Positions 52,117-61,534 of a stretch of 64,000 nt of DNA are shown in pieces. Position 1 is the stretch's first letter. Each line of letters opens with the position of its first letter. The translations under genes were made by a program, and so were the position numbers. The DNA lies in assembly GCA_024743175.1 (NCBI GenBank), contig JANSXA010000005.1, positions 62,001 through 126,000 of the forward strand, written 5' to 3'. This DNA comes from Pseudomonadaceae bacterium. GTDB taxonomy: Bacteria; Pseudomonadota; Gammaproteobacteria; Pseudomonadales; Azotimanducaceae. The notes beneath the pieces are model-generated. The model made no database searches. It saw only the letters and a program-made list of their open reading frames with translations, and had not been told where the DNA came from.

Positions 52117-52563
52117 TTAATCTGGGCCACCCGGCTCGACCTGATTCAAAGTGCTTTCTCCGGGAGTAACAAATAACATACGAGTTGGCGCGTGAGGCCT
52201 TGCGGTGTGCCAGGTGTTTCTGGGTACAAGCACATAAGATCCAGGCTCATTCACCCGCACCGTCTTATCACCATCAGCGGTACGCAGGATAAAGTCAGTA
52301 TCACCTTCCAGAAGATATACAAACTCATCTCCGTGTGGGTGTATCTCCCAGGTTGGCCACGCTTCGTCAAAAGAGAACGTCATCACCAGCACGTGCTGTT
52401 TGAAGCTGTGGAAATCTCGATCCAACTCAGCGTAGAAATTTTCAGATAAAGGCTTAACAATGCCACTACCCTCTGGCGTCATGATCAACGGCGCCGCAGC
52501 CAGTTCGTGTGGGCCTGGGTCTTTTTCCATAATTAATCCGTTAGATATTGAGCCACTCGACAT
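52117..52563 (-). CDS. cupin-domain protein
   Basis: 148 aa; an ATG at 52527 (MEKDPG) is another possible start. One cupin barrel with IHPHGDEFVYLLEGDTDFIL (metal-ligand histidines and glutamate) and PRNTWHTARPH (final histidine). Such small cupins may be dioxygenases, isomerases or sensors. It is convergent with the dioxygenase gene. Confidence 0.85.
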   Translation of the reverse strand: MSSGSISNGLIMEKDPGPHELAAAPLIMTPEGSGIVKPLSENFYAELDRDFHSFKQHVLVMTFSFDEAWPTWEIHPHGDEFVYLLEGDTDFILRTADGDKTVRVNEPGSYVLVPRNTWHTARPHAPTRMLFVTPGESTLNQVEPGGPD

Positions 52564-52678
52564 TGGTTTTACAAGAAACTCGAACGTCAGGCAATACTCC
52601 AGTAACCGTCTTGGTTAGTAGAGATCAAACCTGATTCTGCACTATCATCGTCATTCAATTCGCTGACGAACTATTCGC

Positions 52679-53809
52679 ATGTTAAGACTGGTAGTACTTA
52701 CACTTCTCACTCTTCTTTCGCAAATCAAAATATCTGCTGAGGAAGCTTTCAAAGGTTGGCCGGAAGATAAGGCAACTGTCTATTGCGGCGCTATGGCGAT
52801 GTTCAATCAGTACCTTAATGCTGACAGCGATGGAAATCTGCCACCATATACAGAAGACCAGCAATACTGGTGGGACCAAACATTGGCCCTCTATCCGGAT
52901 AAAGATGAGCTGCAACAGGAACTGACGCTGGCCGGACAGAGCTTTGAGGCCTATTTTCTCAGAGCAAGCGCAAACGAGACAAACCCTGACGTCACACGCA
53001 ATGCACTGGCAGCTACCCAGGACACAACGTGCAGCAAATACCGTATAGAAAGAAGGATTCGCGAACTCAAAACTCTGCGTGCCAAACAACAGCTGACGCT
53101 TGATGCACACAAAGAAATCGCGCGCCGCGAAAAAGCCGAGCAATCCATCACTTTTGATGAGCCCCCATTCGTAAATCTGCGAAATAACGAAAGCGCCGCC
53201 ACATTAGACATCTACTTTTCACTGGGCTGTAACCATTGTCTGCTTTTCCTGGATGAACATCTCACCGGGTTGTTGAAGCTCAACCGGGAAGGTCGCCTCA
53301 ACCTCCGGTTCCTGGAAGTGCCTGGACTCACGCCTTACATGATAGGGAATGGAACAATCGATCGTCCCACCGTTGCTGCTCGCCAACGAGCTCAACTGGC
53401 TTCGCGTTACGCTGCCTGCGCAGCTAAGCAGAGCCCTGCATCTTTCACGGATTTTGTTACACAGCTCATGGCATCTGCACAAGCTTATGTTCCCACGATT
53501 GAGACACAGGACTGGGAATACTATACACATGCCGTTGCCGCTGATTTCCAGCAGAACAGCCCGGTCAGATCGGTACAGGACATGCTTGCAAATACAGCAA
53601 AACAACTGAATATATCTGTTAGCTCCTGTGATGAGACTTTTGCGAAAACCTATACTGAGCAGGCATTTTCCATTCTGAAAACTCTGCGCGGAGAAATTAA
53701 CGTCCCGTTCTATCGATTTAATGGCGCGTACTATCTTGATGGCGACGCGCATGAAAAGCTGTTAACGGATCTCAAAACGTATACCAGCCGCTTGCCTGTC
53801 GTCCGGTAA
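52679..53809 (+). CDS. secreted thioredoxin-fold protein with CNHC motif
   Basis: 376 aa. Signal peptide (about 1-20, LTLLTLLSQIKISA). A helical N-terminal part (about 21-160) precedes a thioredoxin-like domain: LDIYFSLGCNHCLLFL (Cys184, Cys187) and a cis-proline at INVPFYRF near the end, as in DsbA/DsbG-like proteins. It probably forms or reduces disulfides in the periplasm. First gene of a five-gene operon; its stop overlaps the next ATG (TAATG). The following exported proteins are rich in cysteines and could be clients. Confidence 0.75.
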   Translation: MLRLVVLTLLTLLSQIKISAEEAFKGWPEDKATVYCGAMAMFNQYLNADSDGNLPPYTEDQQYWWDQTLALYPDKDELQQELTLAGQSFEAYFLRASANETNPDVTRNALAATQDTTCSKYRIERRIRELKTLRAKQQLTLDAHKEIARREKAEQSITFDEPPFVNLRNNESAATLDIYFSLGCNHCLLFLDEHLTGLLKLNREGRLNLRFLEVPGLTPYMIGNGTIDRPTVAARQRAQLASRYAACAAKQSPASFTDFVTQLMASAQAYVPTIETQDWEYYTHAVAADFQQNSPVRSVQDMLANTAKQLNISVSSCDETFAKTYTEQAFSILKTLRGEINVPFYRFNGAYYLDGDAHEKLLTDLKTYTSRLPVVR

Positions 53810-54282
53810 TGAAGAGGACATTTTTCCTTCTCGCATTTGCACTCGGCATGCCGGTTGTACACGCCTGTGAAAACGGCGAGGTTATCGTCGATCTCGAGAA
53901 GTCCTTGAGTCGATTCTGGATAGAGCTCGAAAAACCATGGCCTGTATCACAACCAACCCTGTTGAAAATTGTCCATTTCCCGGTTGCATACTCCAGCCCG
54001 GCAAAGCTGGAAATTGTTCTCGAATTGCCACCAGGGCTGCCCCCCAGTGATATGACTTTTCGCTTCAACGGTGGCGAAAAATACTGGCCTATCGAGGATT
54101 ATTCCTATCATTCAGGAAATCACTTCGACATTTTTTTGCCACAACTGAAAACTAACCAGAAAACAGAATTCTCTTTCGGTTGGCCAGGCGCTCAATTCGA
54201 TCAGGCCAGAATGCACGCTTTGCTGACAACCGATAGTGGCCAGTTTTTTCAACAGTGGACCGGTGAGAATTTTGATTCATGA
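53809..54282 (+). CDS. small secreted protein of unknown function
   Basis: 157 aa. Signal peptide (RTFFLLAFALGMPVVHA), then a beta-rich soluble domain with LELPPGLPPSDMTFRFNGG. No family recognised. Coupled to both neighbours: TAATG with the thioredoxin-fold gene and ATGA with the next gene. Base composition matches the rest of the operon. Confidence 0.7.
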   Translation: MKRTFFLLAFALGMPVVHACENGEVIVDLEKSLSRFWIELEKPWPVSQPTLLKIVHFPVAYSSPAKLEIVLELPPGLPPSDMTFRFNGGEKYWPIEDYSYHSGNHFDIFLPQLKTNQKTEFSFGWPGAQFDQARMHALLTTDSGQFFQQWTGENFDS

Positions 54283-55934
54283 AAGTCTTTCTGGACGGGG
54301 ATCTGATGGCCGTTCGACTTGACGAAACATGGCGCAACGCTGCACTTTGGCCTGCGGACGCCGAGAGCTACCTTGCACATCTCAAAGAAACCGGCAAAGC
54401 TGTTACCAGCGATGCCATCGACCATATCGCCAACGTTAATCTTTACACCTCTTCAGCGCGGGACAACTTGAGTGACCTGCGATCCCGGCGAGCAGACGCG
54501 TTTGCAGCTTTATGTGAGAACCCGTGTAAAGAGACTGCGGTATCCGTATATCAGCTACTGGTAGCGCATAGGGACTGCGGGCCCGACGTGCTGAAACAGA
54601 TCGAAGCCGAACGCGGGCTGCAGCAAACAGTAGAGTCGTTCCTTCTATATGTCATTCTTCACACACCCCACAAGGTTGCTTTACGCAACGCCATCATTCT
54701 CTTTGCAGAGATTGGTACCTCTATAGATGCTGAAGTGTTGCACACGCTCTACCTGGACGAATTTCTGGCACCCCACCTCTTTCCCCTGCAGAAGAAAACA
54801 GACCTGACAGTAGCGGAGCAAATAGACTTGATTCGCTCTCTGGCGAGCGAAGAATGTTTCGATGCCCAGGCTTTTCTGTTTGAGCATCTCAACGATTCGT
54901 CACCCGATGAATTGCGAAGTTATCTGCTGCGCTGTGCACAGTTTGCAATAGAACCTTCTTTTGAAACGTATACGTCATTCGATGTGGCTTACAATCCAGA
55001 ATATCACGAGGCTATTCTGGAGTTTGCTAAACGTACAAGAATGGCGCAGGAGCTTGGCGCGACGTCTGTTGACGATGAGTTGACTACTGCCGCGCTGTCT
55101 TTGTTTGCCGACCTGAGTGCCTGTTGGCTGGAAGATGTGCCTTGGTCGGCGTTCGAAAAAATCATTCCTGCCACCGAGATGCTCTGTAATTTACTCAGAC
55201 ATCTACAGAGCCGCCCCCTTAGGCTCGATGACCTTGAGCACCTGGCGTTTATCTTCGATGCACTCTTTTCTGACCCTCTATTATGGATCGAAGAAGACCA
55301 GGACAAGGAGATATCATCGGATCTGCTGATCGCAACCCAGGACGAACACGTCGAAATTGCAAAAACGATCTCGGACCTGCTCAGCAATCAGCCACATCAA
55401 CGGCTACTTGGACAGGCTTTGTCTTCAATGGCAAACCCTGATTTTGATCAAGCATTGCGGATTACACTGCTGATCAGTAACAGAGAGCCGTTTGATGTTG
55501 TCTTTCCCTACCTGCGCAGGGCGCTGCCGCATCAAGCCAACGTCAGAATCAGCTATAGCGCACTTACGGTATGTTTCAAAGAGGCTGCACATAACACCGC
55601 GAAAGCCCAGGTATTAGCTGACTGGTGTGCAGACTACTGCGGCTTTGAGAACAGTGGCGCTTACTACGCAGGCGTGGGTTATGAGTTCATTTTAAGCAAC
55701 GCGCTTCGCATGGTGAAGTTGCACCCGGGAGTCGGCAGGCGCCTCGTGCAGATTGGGCTTGACCCAAACTCTCCAGCAAGAAAATTAGCCGCAGAAGTGT
55801 TGAATGCCTGGCCCGTCAGGTGCTGGCCAACCAATAGTCTATGGCGCATTGATAGCGCTATAGAAGAGGAAAAGAAAGTGCTGGCGCTTCTGGGCGCGGC
55901 CAGGCAGAAATTACAAGGTAACAATTCAGAATGA
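54279..55934 (+). CDS. large helical protein of unknown function
   Basis: 551 aa, without signal peptide or membrane span. The sequence is almost wholly alpha-helical with repeated Leu/Ala-rich helices, as in HEAT-like repeat proteins (for example around 130-260 and 380-520). I see no catalytic motif. Overlapping its neighbours by ATGA on both sides, it is the only evidently cytoplasmic member of an operon of exported proteins, and may be an assembly or scaffold factor. That is inference. Confidence 0.7.
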   Translation: MKVFLDGDLMAVRLDETWRNAALWPADAESYLAHLKETGKAVTSDAIDHIANVNLYTSSARDNLSDLRSRRADAFAALCENPCKETAVSVYQLLVAHRDCGPDVLKQIEAERGLQQTVESFLLYVILHTPHKVALRNAIILFAEIGTSIDAEVLHTLYLDEFLAPHLFPLQKKTDLTVAEQIDLIRSLASEECFDAQAFLFEHLNDSSPDELRSYLLRCAQFAIEPSFETYTSFDVAYNPEYHEAILEFAKRTRMAQELGATSVDDELTTAALSLFADLSACWLEDVPWSAFEKIIPATEMLCNLLRHLQSRPLRLDDLEHLAFIFDALFSDPLLWIEEDQDKEISSDLLIATQDEHVEIAKTISDLLSNQPHQRLLGQALSSMANPDFDQALRITLLISNREPFDVVFPYLRRALPHQANVRISYSALTVCFKEAAHNTAKAQVLADWCADYCGFENSGAYYAGVGYEFILSNALRMVKLHPGVGRRLVQIGLDPNSPARKLAAEVLNAWPVRCWPTNSLWRIDSAIEEEKKVLALLGAARQKLQGNNSE

Positions 55935-57250
55935 GTAACAGCAAAGCGTCCTTCATTTACTTCATATACCTGAGCACGTTCTGTGTAATATTTTGGCCGC
56001 TACAGACTGCATACGCAAACAGCGATGCCTCCACTCTTTGCAATCAGGGTAGCACCTCACTTTATTTTGCCACCGTTGCAGAACACACAGGGATGTTTCA
56101 GGCTGGCGCTATGGTGCAGGGTCTGGTGGAAGTTGGGCCTGGACGCTGCGCAGATCTCGTGCCCGTTGGTATGAACAAGGTCATGCTGACGTTCTTTCAG
56201 AAAGATAGCCGCGGCATTCTAACGAACGTGAGCATTGTACCCAGGAACGCAACCCGTGTAACAAACGAAGTAAAACATGTCTGTGTCAACATGAACGCGC
56301 CTTATCGCTTGTTTGGATCCCGCGAGTCCATTTTCACAACATACGTTAACGTTTCCTGCCCGCCGGATTTTTCTCCTGCAATTCCGGCCTGGATTCATCA
56401 GCCTGGAGGCATCACGGAATATCAGATTGCTGTGCATGCTGATAAAGCAGCGGCGCCATGGCGTGATCGTTATGGCCAACAACATGATTCAGTACCGGTT
56501 CTCAGGGTTGGTGCACTGCAAAGCGCGGGCGCGCTTATTCAGGCAAACCCCGCTGCGGTTCGCGACAATCAGGCGGCTCGAGCGTTACTTGAGGCAGGCA
56601 AAGATTATTGGGAAAAGGCGCAATCCGAAGCGCAAAGGAACAGAGCGCAGCAATGGGAACGTCAACAGCGACAGCGGGCACAGTATCAGACCCGTGTTGA
56701 AAAAGCCGAACAGGCTCTGGTCCGCCCTGCAGATGAGATTTGTGCACAATATACGGCACAAACAATTTTTAAACGTGCTCAGGATGTTGCTGTATCCGGG
56801 GTAAAACTCGGCATGGACTTAACCAGCGCCCACGAGGCACTTCTGTGTCATGGGTTCAGCATAGATGCGTCGCGTGTGGCCCGTGCCGGTGGCGTGCAAG
56901 GTTTCTGGGCTAACAGTCGGGAGAAAACATTTCAAAAAACACTCGCTGATGGCACCACGGTGTTCACAGACGTCGAAACACGCCCTCCGCGCGGCGCGCC
57001 GCCAGGAGCTGATTTTGTAGTGCTGAGTGTGCGTGTCCGCTATCAACATCAGAGCCCTTTAAGTGATGCACAATGGCAGCGTATTAAGAGCGAGTTCAAA
57101 GCAACTTATCCAGCAGGTCGGCAGAGATCAGAAAACCCCATCGGAGTCCGCGCACGGTTCAAGCTGAACGGCATCCCTCATACACTGGAACTGATGGCAA
57201 CAGACTATCGTGCAGGACAACTGTCCCGATACAGCATTACTATCATCTGA
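55931..57250 (+). CDS. exported protein with DUF1036-like N-terminal domain
   Basis: 439 aa. Signal peptide ending near residue 30 (LQTAYANS). The first domain starts STLCNQGSTSLYFATVAE and runs to LVEVGPGRCADL, the pattern of DUF1036 (CN-polar-turn, then 'I/V-x-PG-x-C'). A charged helical coil rich in Gln and Arg (about 230-260) leads to a C-terminal domain that I cannot assign. It shares the CN-[QE]-G-[SN] opening with the protein at 57643-58545. Confidence 0.7.
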   Translation: MSNSKASFIYFIYLSTFCVIFWPLQTAYANSDASTLCNQGSTSLYFATVAEHTGMFQAGAMVQGLVEVGPGRCADLVPVGMNKVMLTFFQKDSRGILTNVSIVPRNATRVTNEVKHVCVNMNAPYRLFGSRESIFTTYVNVSCPPDFSPAIPAWIHQPGGITEYQIAVHADKAAAPWRDRYGQQHDSVPVLRVGALQSAGALIQANPAAVRDNQAARALLEAGKDYWEKAQSEAQRNRAQQWERQQRQRAQYQTRVEKAEQALVRPADEICAQYTAQTIFKRAQDVAVSGVKLGMDLTSAHEALLCHGFSIDASRVARAGGVQGFWANSREKTFQKTLADGTTVFTDVETRPPRGAPPGADFVVLSVRVRYQHQSPLSDAQWQRIKSEFKATYPAGRQRSENPIGVRARFKLNGIPHTLELMATDYRAGQLSRYSITII

Positions 57251-57260
57251 GGTTTTGCAG

Positions 57261-57698
57261 GTGTCCCTATTCAGCTTGCCAAAATTGACACAACAGTTAG
57301 CCGTGATTGCTCTGTGCACTCTTCTTTTACCGAACATATCCGCCGCACAAACCCAGCAGGATGGATCGAGGTGGTCAACTGACCGTGCAGTACATGATGC
57401 ATTACGGGCCGTTAATGAAGGACGCGCCTTTCTCTACAGCTCCGGCGGGTTTATCTGCTCGCCCAAATATCAATCGCAATACAGGGAAGTTGCAAGGAAA
57501 TTGCCCGTGAAGTCCTTAGCCTGCGGTTGCGCAATGAGCGGCGCCAGCCTGAGCCAGACCCGCTACGCGCTTCGCTTTAACAACGAAGTGCTGGCAATGC
57601 TGGTACAACGCAGCTCTCCTCAATCCACTCTGGACACAAGTCCTAACGCACAGGCGTCAGGCAACTTTCCATATAAGCCTCTAGATTCGCTTCCGTGA
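57261..57698 (+). CDS. small exported cysteine-motif protein
   Basis: 145 aa from GTG 57261, chosen because GAGG lies 8 bases upstream and a signal peptide follows at once (LAVIALCTLLLPNISAAQ). A cysteine motif C-x21-CxC (FICSPKY ... LACGCAMSGA) resembles motifs in two other exported proteins of this region. Ten bases after the preceding stop, thus likely the last gene of the operon. Its 3' end overlaps the convergent gene by 56 bases. Confidence 0.6.
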   Translation: MSLFSLPKLTQQLAVIALCTLLLPNISAAQTQQDGSRWSTDRAVHDALRAVNEGRAFLYSSGGFICSPKYQSQYREVARKLPVKSLACGCAMSGASLSQTRYALRFNNEVLAMLVQRSSPQSTLDTSPNAQASGNFPYKPLDSLP

Positions 57699-58545
57699 TA
57701 TGCCCGTAAACGGTGTCAAAATCTTTGCCGGCATCAACATCAGCAAGCATCCGCTCGACTGTGTTGTCAGGCTGGCGACGCACTATATTGCCGGCAATGC
57801 ACTCACAGGCGACAGCCGGACCTTCTTTGGAAAAAGCAAACGCGAAGGTCAGCACGCTTTTTTCGCAAACACCGGCAAGTTTGCGAATCTTCCCTTTCTG
57901 AAGTCCATCCGCAGCGCCAGCGATTACCCTCGCCAGTATTTCAAGATCACTCATGCCCTTGTCTGGTTTCTGCGCCGGTGCCGCTGTTTTTACCGGCCAG
58001 GATACAAGCTGGTCTGACGCTTTGGGCGTCAGGTTGATCGTGGGGGCACTGCCACCGGGCTTGACACCAAACGACATCCACAGTTCAGCAAAGCCGGCCT
58101 TACACGGCGGAGAAAAGCGCTCCAGGATGATTCCGATACCGCTGCTTTCCTGCAGTCTGTCGTTCACTGGTGCGCACAATACTTCAGGCATCCACTTAGC
58201 ATTACCAGAGCGAGTAGCATCTTCAACTACATACACCGGGTTGCCGCGCACGCCGCTCGCATTAATCTGCAGGAAGCCCAGAGCGATTGTCTCATAACCT
58301 GACTGACTGACATCTTCGCAATCATCTGCTTCTATGGAGCCCCAACCCCATATCTTTGCGTTATAGCCAGTAAACAACGAATCGTTCGTTGCAAACGCCA
58401 GATAGTGCAGGTCGACATTACCCTCATTACACACCCAGACCTGATTAAGATAGGAGCTGGCGTATGCGGATGACAGGAATCCAAAGCTAATCACTACCGT
58501 TAGCAGAGAAATCGCCAAATTCCTTTTATAGCAGGCTATTTCCAA
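57643..58545 (-). CDS. exported protein with DUF1036-like N-terminus and cysteine motif
   Basis: 300 aa from TTG 58545, with AAGGA about 9 bases upstream. Signal peptide (about 10-30, FGFLSSAYAS). The N-terminal NQVWVCNEGNVDLHYLAFAT matches the opening of the protein at 55931; GWGSIEADDCEDV fits the later DUF1036-like turn. The C-terminal part contains C-x19-CxC (GVCEKS ... AVACECIAGN) and a last MESC. It is convergent with the operon gene before it and 20 bases downstream of the histidine kinase gene in the same direction. Confidence 0.7.
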   Translation of the reverse strand: MEIACYKRNLAISLLTVVISFGFLSSAYASSYLNQVWVCNEGNVDLHYLAFATNDSLFTGYNAKIWGWGSIEADDCEDVSQSGYETIALGFLQINASGVRGNPVYVVEDATRSGNAKWMPEVLCAPVNDRLQESSGIGIILERFSPPCKAGFAELWMSFGVKPGGSAPTINLTPKASDQLVSWPVKTAAPAQKPDKGMSDLEILARVIAGAADGLQKGKIRKLAGVCEKSVLTFAFAFSKEGPAVACECIAGNIVRRQPDNTVERMLADVDAGKDFDTVYGHITEANLEAYMESCLTPVR

Positions 58546-58565
58546 AATACATTTTCCTTATTAGA

Positions 58566-59915
58566 TTAAGACGATTTTCCAGCAACTGTTTCATTGTTGA
58601 ATACTGGAAATGTCAGCAGTACCTGGAACCCTGGCTCCAGATTTGCCAAGCGCAGCTTCGCACCATGACGTAAGGCTACCGCCTGAACAAATCTCAAACC
58701 AAAGCCATATCCTGCTACATTCCCTTTACGGGCCTGGTTCAGAACCTCACGCAGATCATCAGACGTTGTCCCCGAGCCTTGATCGGTCACACTGACCGTT
58801 GCACTCGTACCATCACTGCTGACATCTACCACAACTCGACTGCCTGCAGGCGCATGCCTCAGCGCATTGCTCAAAAGGTTGCTGACGGCATTTATCAGCA
58901 GATGGGACTGACCTAATACCATGACTGGCTCACCAATGACTTCAAGGCTGACTTGCGCTTCTTCGAAAGCGTCGTGGTACAACTCGACTGCCGACCTTAC
59001 AACCTCTGCCAGATTCACGCTTTTCATAAACGCATCGGTACTGGATTCAATTTTCGATAACTCGAGAATTTCACGCAGCAACTTAATCAGTTCGTCGGCA
59101 GAAGCCGCCAGTTCAGACTGATTGCACTGCTCAGCAGCATCGCGCAGGTAGCTGAGCTCCTTATTGATCTCATGAGCCGCGGTCTGGCTGACAGTCTCAA
59201 GGCCAACAATAAGACGGGCATTTTCTTCGAGTGTTTCGTTCACCTGGCGGGCAAGGTAGGAGATTTCATCATCATGCTCCGCCGCCGAAACAGGCAAGCG
59301 CGCATCCAGGTTGCCGTTCCCCGCTTCTACCAGCACCGCGTTAATGTCCACAATGCGACGCTGGAAAAAACGATTCGAAACAATCACAACAACCAGCATA
59401 ATTATCGCCAGCAAGGCAAGGCTGCCCAGTACAAACGGCAAAAATTCGTTGCGCAGACTGCGGTACACTGAGAGCCTGCGAGCAACAAGAACCGGAAACT
59501 CACCTTCAATCAGCTCAACCTTCGCCAGCAACTCGGCACCACCAGCCTGATCAATTGTGAATCGATACCAACCGGGCTGTGGTGGCACCGCGACCGGCCA
59601 TTGATCAAGATTACCGACAACGACGCTTGCATCCGCTCGCACCAGCATATAAATCATGGGATGCGAGTCGCCTAACGAAATGCGGTAATCAATACCATCC
59701 GCAATGCCTACAATCCTGTACTGAGACTGATAGCGCACCAGCTCATGATATTCGGCTTCAATATCCGCACGCGCGACCTGCTCGACAGCCCGATCCACAA
59801 CCTGCAGAGCACCGAACGTGACAATACCGGCTACAACAACCATCAACCCGACTAACAATAAGTTCATACGGTAGAAAGGTGACCGTAAATTTTTCTCAGT
59901 TCCTGAGATACGCAC
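58566..59915 (-). CDS. sensor histidine kinase
   Basis: 449 aa from GTG 59915, five bases after the regulator stop. Two membrane spans (about 17-38 and 168-190) bracket a periplasmic sensor domain of about 130 residues. HAMP-like linker, then the H-box QTAAHEINKELSYL with His248; the proline of the usual HExxxPL is absent. The ATPase domain has NLLSNALRHAP (N-box), VTDQGSG (G1) and GYGFGLRFVQ (G2). Signal unknown. It pairs with the regulator just upstream. Confidence 0.9.
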   Translation of the reverse strand: MRISGTEKNLRSPFYRMNLLLVGLMVVVAGIVTFGALQVVDRAVEQVARADIEAEYHELVRYQSQYRIVGIADGIDYRISLGDSHPMIYMLVRADASVVVGNLDQWPVAVPPQPGWYRFTIDQAGGAELLAKVELIEGEFPVLVARRLSVYRSLRNEFLPFVLGSLALLAIIMLVVVIVSNRFFQRRIVDINAVLVEAGNGNLDARLPVSAAEHDDEISYLARQVNETLEENARLIVGLETVSQTAAHEINKELSYLRDAAEQCNQSELAASADELIKLLREILELSKIESSTDAFMKSVNLAEVVRSAVELYHDAFEEAQVSLEVIGEPVMVLGQSHLLINAVSNLLSNALRHAPAGSRVVVDVSSDGTSATVSVTDQGSGTTSDDLREVLNQARKGNVAGYGFGLRFVQAVALRHGAKLRLANLEPGFQVLLTFPVFNNETVAGKSS

Positions 59916-59920
59916 AGACT

Positions 59921-60646
59921 CTATCTACCCTGATTGTCGCTGAGCACCAATCGATAACCCAACCGGTCACTCTCGACCCGCGGCGCTCCAGGGATGCCGT
60001 CAAAGGCCCGACGCAGACGGCTGATTGCGGTATTGAGGACAGTGTCCTGTGGCGGCAGGTTTCTGTAGCTCGTCCAGACCTGGTGCCACATTGTTTCTCG
60101 ACTGACATACTCACCTTTGGAAGCAACCAGCACAGCCAGCACGTCAAACGACTGAGGACGCAGTGTGAGCTGTTGCCCACACCATAAAGCACTTCTGTTC
60201 ATACGGCGAAGTTCGAGATGCTCCCAGACATCCACGGATTCCGGCACTCGCCGTCCGGAAAGACGACGTGCAAGGGCACGCAAGCGGGCGTGCAGAACCG
60301 CGCCGTCGTAAGGTTTGTTAATGTAATCGTCTGCGCCGAGATCCAGCGCTTTGATATGGTCAGACGGACTGCCTAATCGACTGGCCACCAGTACGCCAGG
60401 CGCGTTCGATTCCAGCGTTTTGAACCACCCCAGCAGTGCCAGGCCTTCTTCGGCATCATCTAACATGCGGTCAAGTACAACCAGGTCATAAGCTGTTTTA
60501 GAAAACGCAGCGCGCGCTGCCTGTACCGTTTTGACAACAGAGTATTGCCAACCCAGCTTTTCAATTTGGCTAATGACCACGGCTACATCAGCAGATTCGT
60601 CTTCCACAATCAGAAGGTTTAAGGCTCCAATAGCATTCCTGGTCAT
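59921..60646 (-). CDS. OmpR/PhoB-type response regulator
   Basis: 241 aa from the ATG at 60646; a TTG at 60658 would add four residues. The receiver domain has LLIVEDES (acidic pair), the phosphorylated Asp59 in DLVVLDRML, and INKPYD (Lys). The C-terminal winged helix includes LTLRPQSFDVLAVL and VLNTAISRLRRAF. It is the first gene of the two-component pair and is divergent from a lipoprotein gene, a plausible target. Confidence 0.92.
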   Translation of the reverse strand: MTRNAIGALNLLIVEDESADVAVVISQIEKLGWQYSVVKTVQAARAAFSKTAYDLVVLDRMLDDAEEGLALLGWFKTLESNAPGVLVASRLGSPSDHIKALDLGADDYINKPYDGAVLHARLRALARRLSGRRVPESVDVWEHLELRRMNRSALWCGQQLTLRPQSFDVLAVLVASKGEYVSRETMWHQVWTSYRNLPPQDTVLNTAISRLRRAFDGIPGAPRVESDRLGYRLVLSDNQGR

Positions 60647-60733
60647 AATGTTTTTCAATACTCTGCTGCATGAGGCTACATGTTAACGTAAGCACTGGTA
60701 GGCTTAGAAAAACTATTGCGGTTAGGACAACTT

Positions 60734-61465
60734 TTGACGCTATTTTTTTCCTGTATCCGATTACTGCCTTCAAGTTTGATAGTGCTTGGCACAGCGCTGG
60801 TTTTGAATGCCTGCGCAACAAGCCCATCAGACCACGCAGAAGCTAAGCTCGCGTCCGGGCCCGCAAGAACAGCCAACCAAACTGCAAACACCTTGCTACA
60901 GACACAGAAGGCGTTCCATGCGGCATTGGAAAAACAAGACGCCCAGGCCATGTTTGACGCCGTTTCAGCCCGAGAAACGGTGTTCGATTCTGTTACTCGC
61001 GACCCACACACCAGCGACGCCGTCTTCAACACTTCAATCAGGATGCTGCAACAGGCGCTCCGCTACGCTGGTGACGATGCGCAACTGCAGGAACGCATAG
61101 AGAAACAGATCGCTAGACTAGGAAGAAAGGCCACATCTTCTATAGTCGGCAACCTGACAGACTTGAAAAAAATGATTCGAGTAAATGATTTTGTGCGCGT
61201 TCTGGATCTGCAGGCTCATGCAATCTTCAGCGTCGAGTTGGGGTCTGATTCTGAGGTAGGCACTATCGTCTACGTTGAACACGAGATGTACGAACCCGTT
61301 GTGCTGTCACTGGAGAATCAACAGGGAATAACCTTGTGTAAACAGAAGAATCCACGAGGTTACCTCATCTGTCGGCACAAATCCAAATCAACTGAAGAAC
61401 TTCGTGTGAAGGTGTCCAATCTCGGCGCAACGCCGACACGCGTTCTACTGATTCGAAATCAGTAG
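60734..61465 (+). CDS. lipoprotein of unknown function
   Basis: 243 aa from TTG 60734, preferred because AGGA lies 6 bases upstream; a TTG at 60716 is the other candidate, and no ATG is available. The signal segment ends in lipobox LVLNAC. The mature protein has a helical first half (TANTLLQTQKAFHAALEKQD) and a beta-rich end with two cysteines (ITLCKQK, YLICRHK) that could pair. Unknown family. Divergent from the two-component genes with an 87-base gap. Confidence 0.65.
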   Translation: MTLFFSCIRLLPSSLIVLGTALVLNACATSPSDHAEAKLASGPARTANQTANTLLQTQKAFHAALEKQDAQAMFDAVSARETVFDSVTRDPHTSDAVFNTSIRMLQQALRYAGDDAQLQERIEKQIARLGRKATSSIVGNLTDLKKMIRVNDFVRVLDLQAHAIFSVELGSDSEVGTIVYVEHEMYEPVVLSLENQQGITLCKQKNPRGYLICRHKSKSTEELRVKVSNLGATPTRVLLIRNQ

Positions 61466-61534
61466 CTTCGGCATGCCATCAAATAACCGTCATGGTTTGT
61501 CGTGCGACAGAAAATCACTCGATAAGATGAGCGC

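Noticed and set aside
60647-60661. TAATGTTTTTCAATA as a fourth copy of the palindromic operator.
   Set aside because: The right half is CAATA instead of CATTA, and it covers the start region of the response-regulator gene, so it is probably chance.
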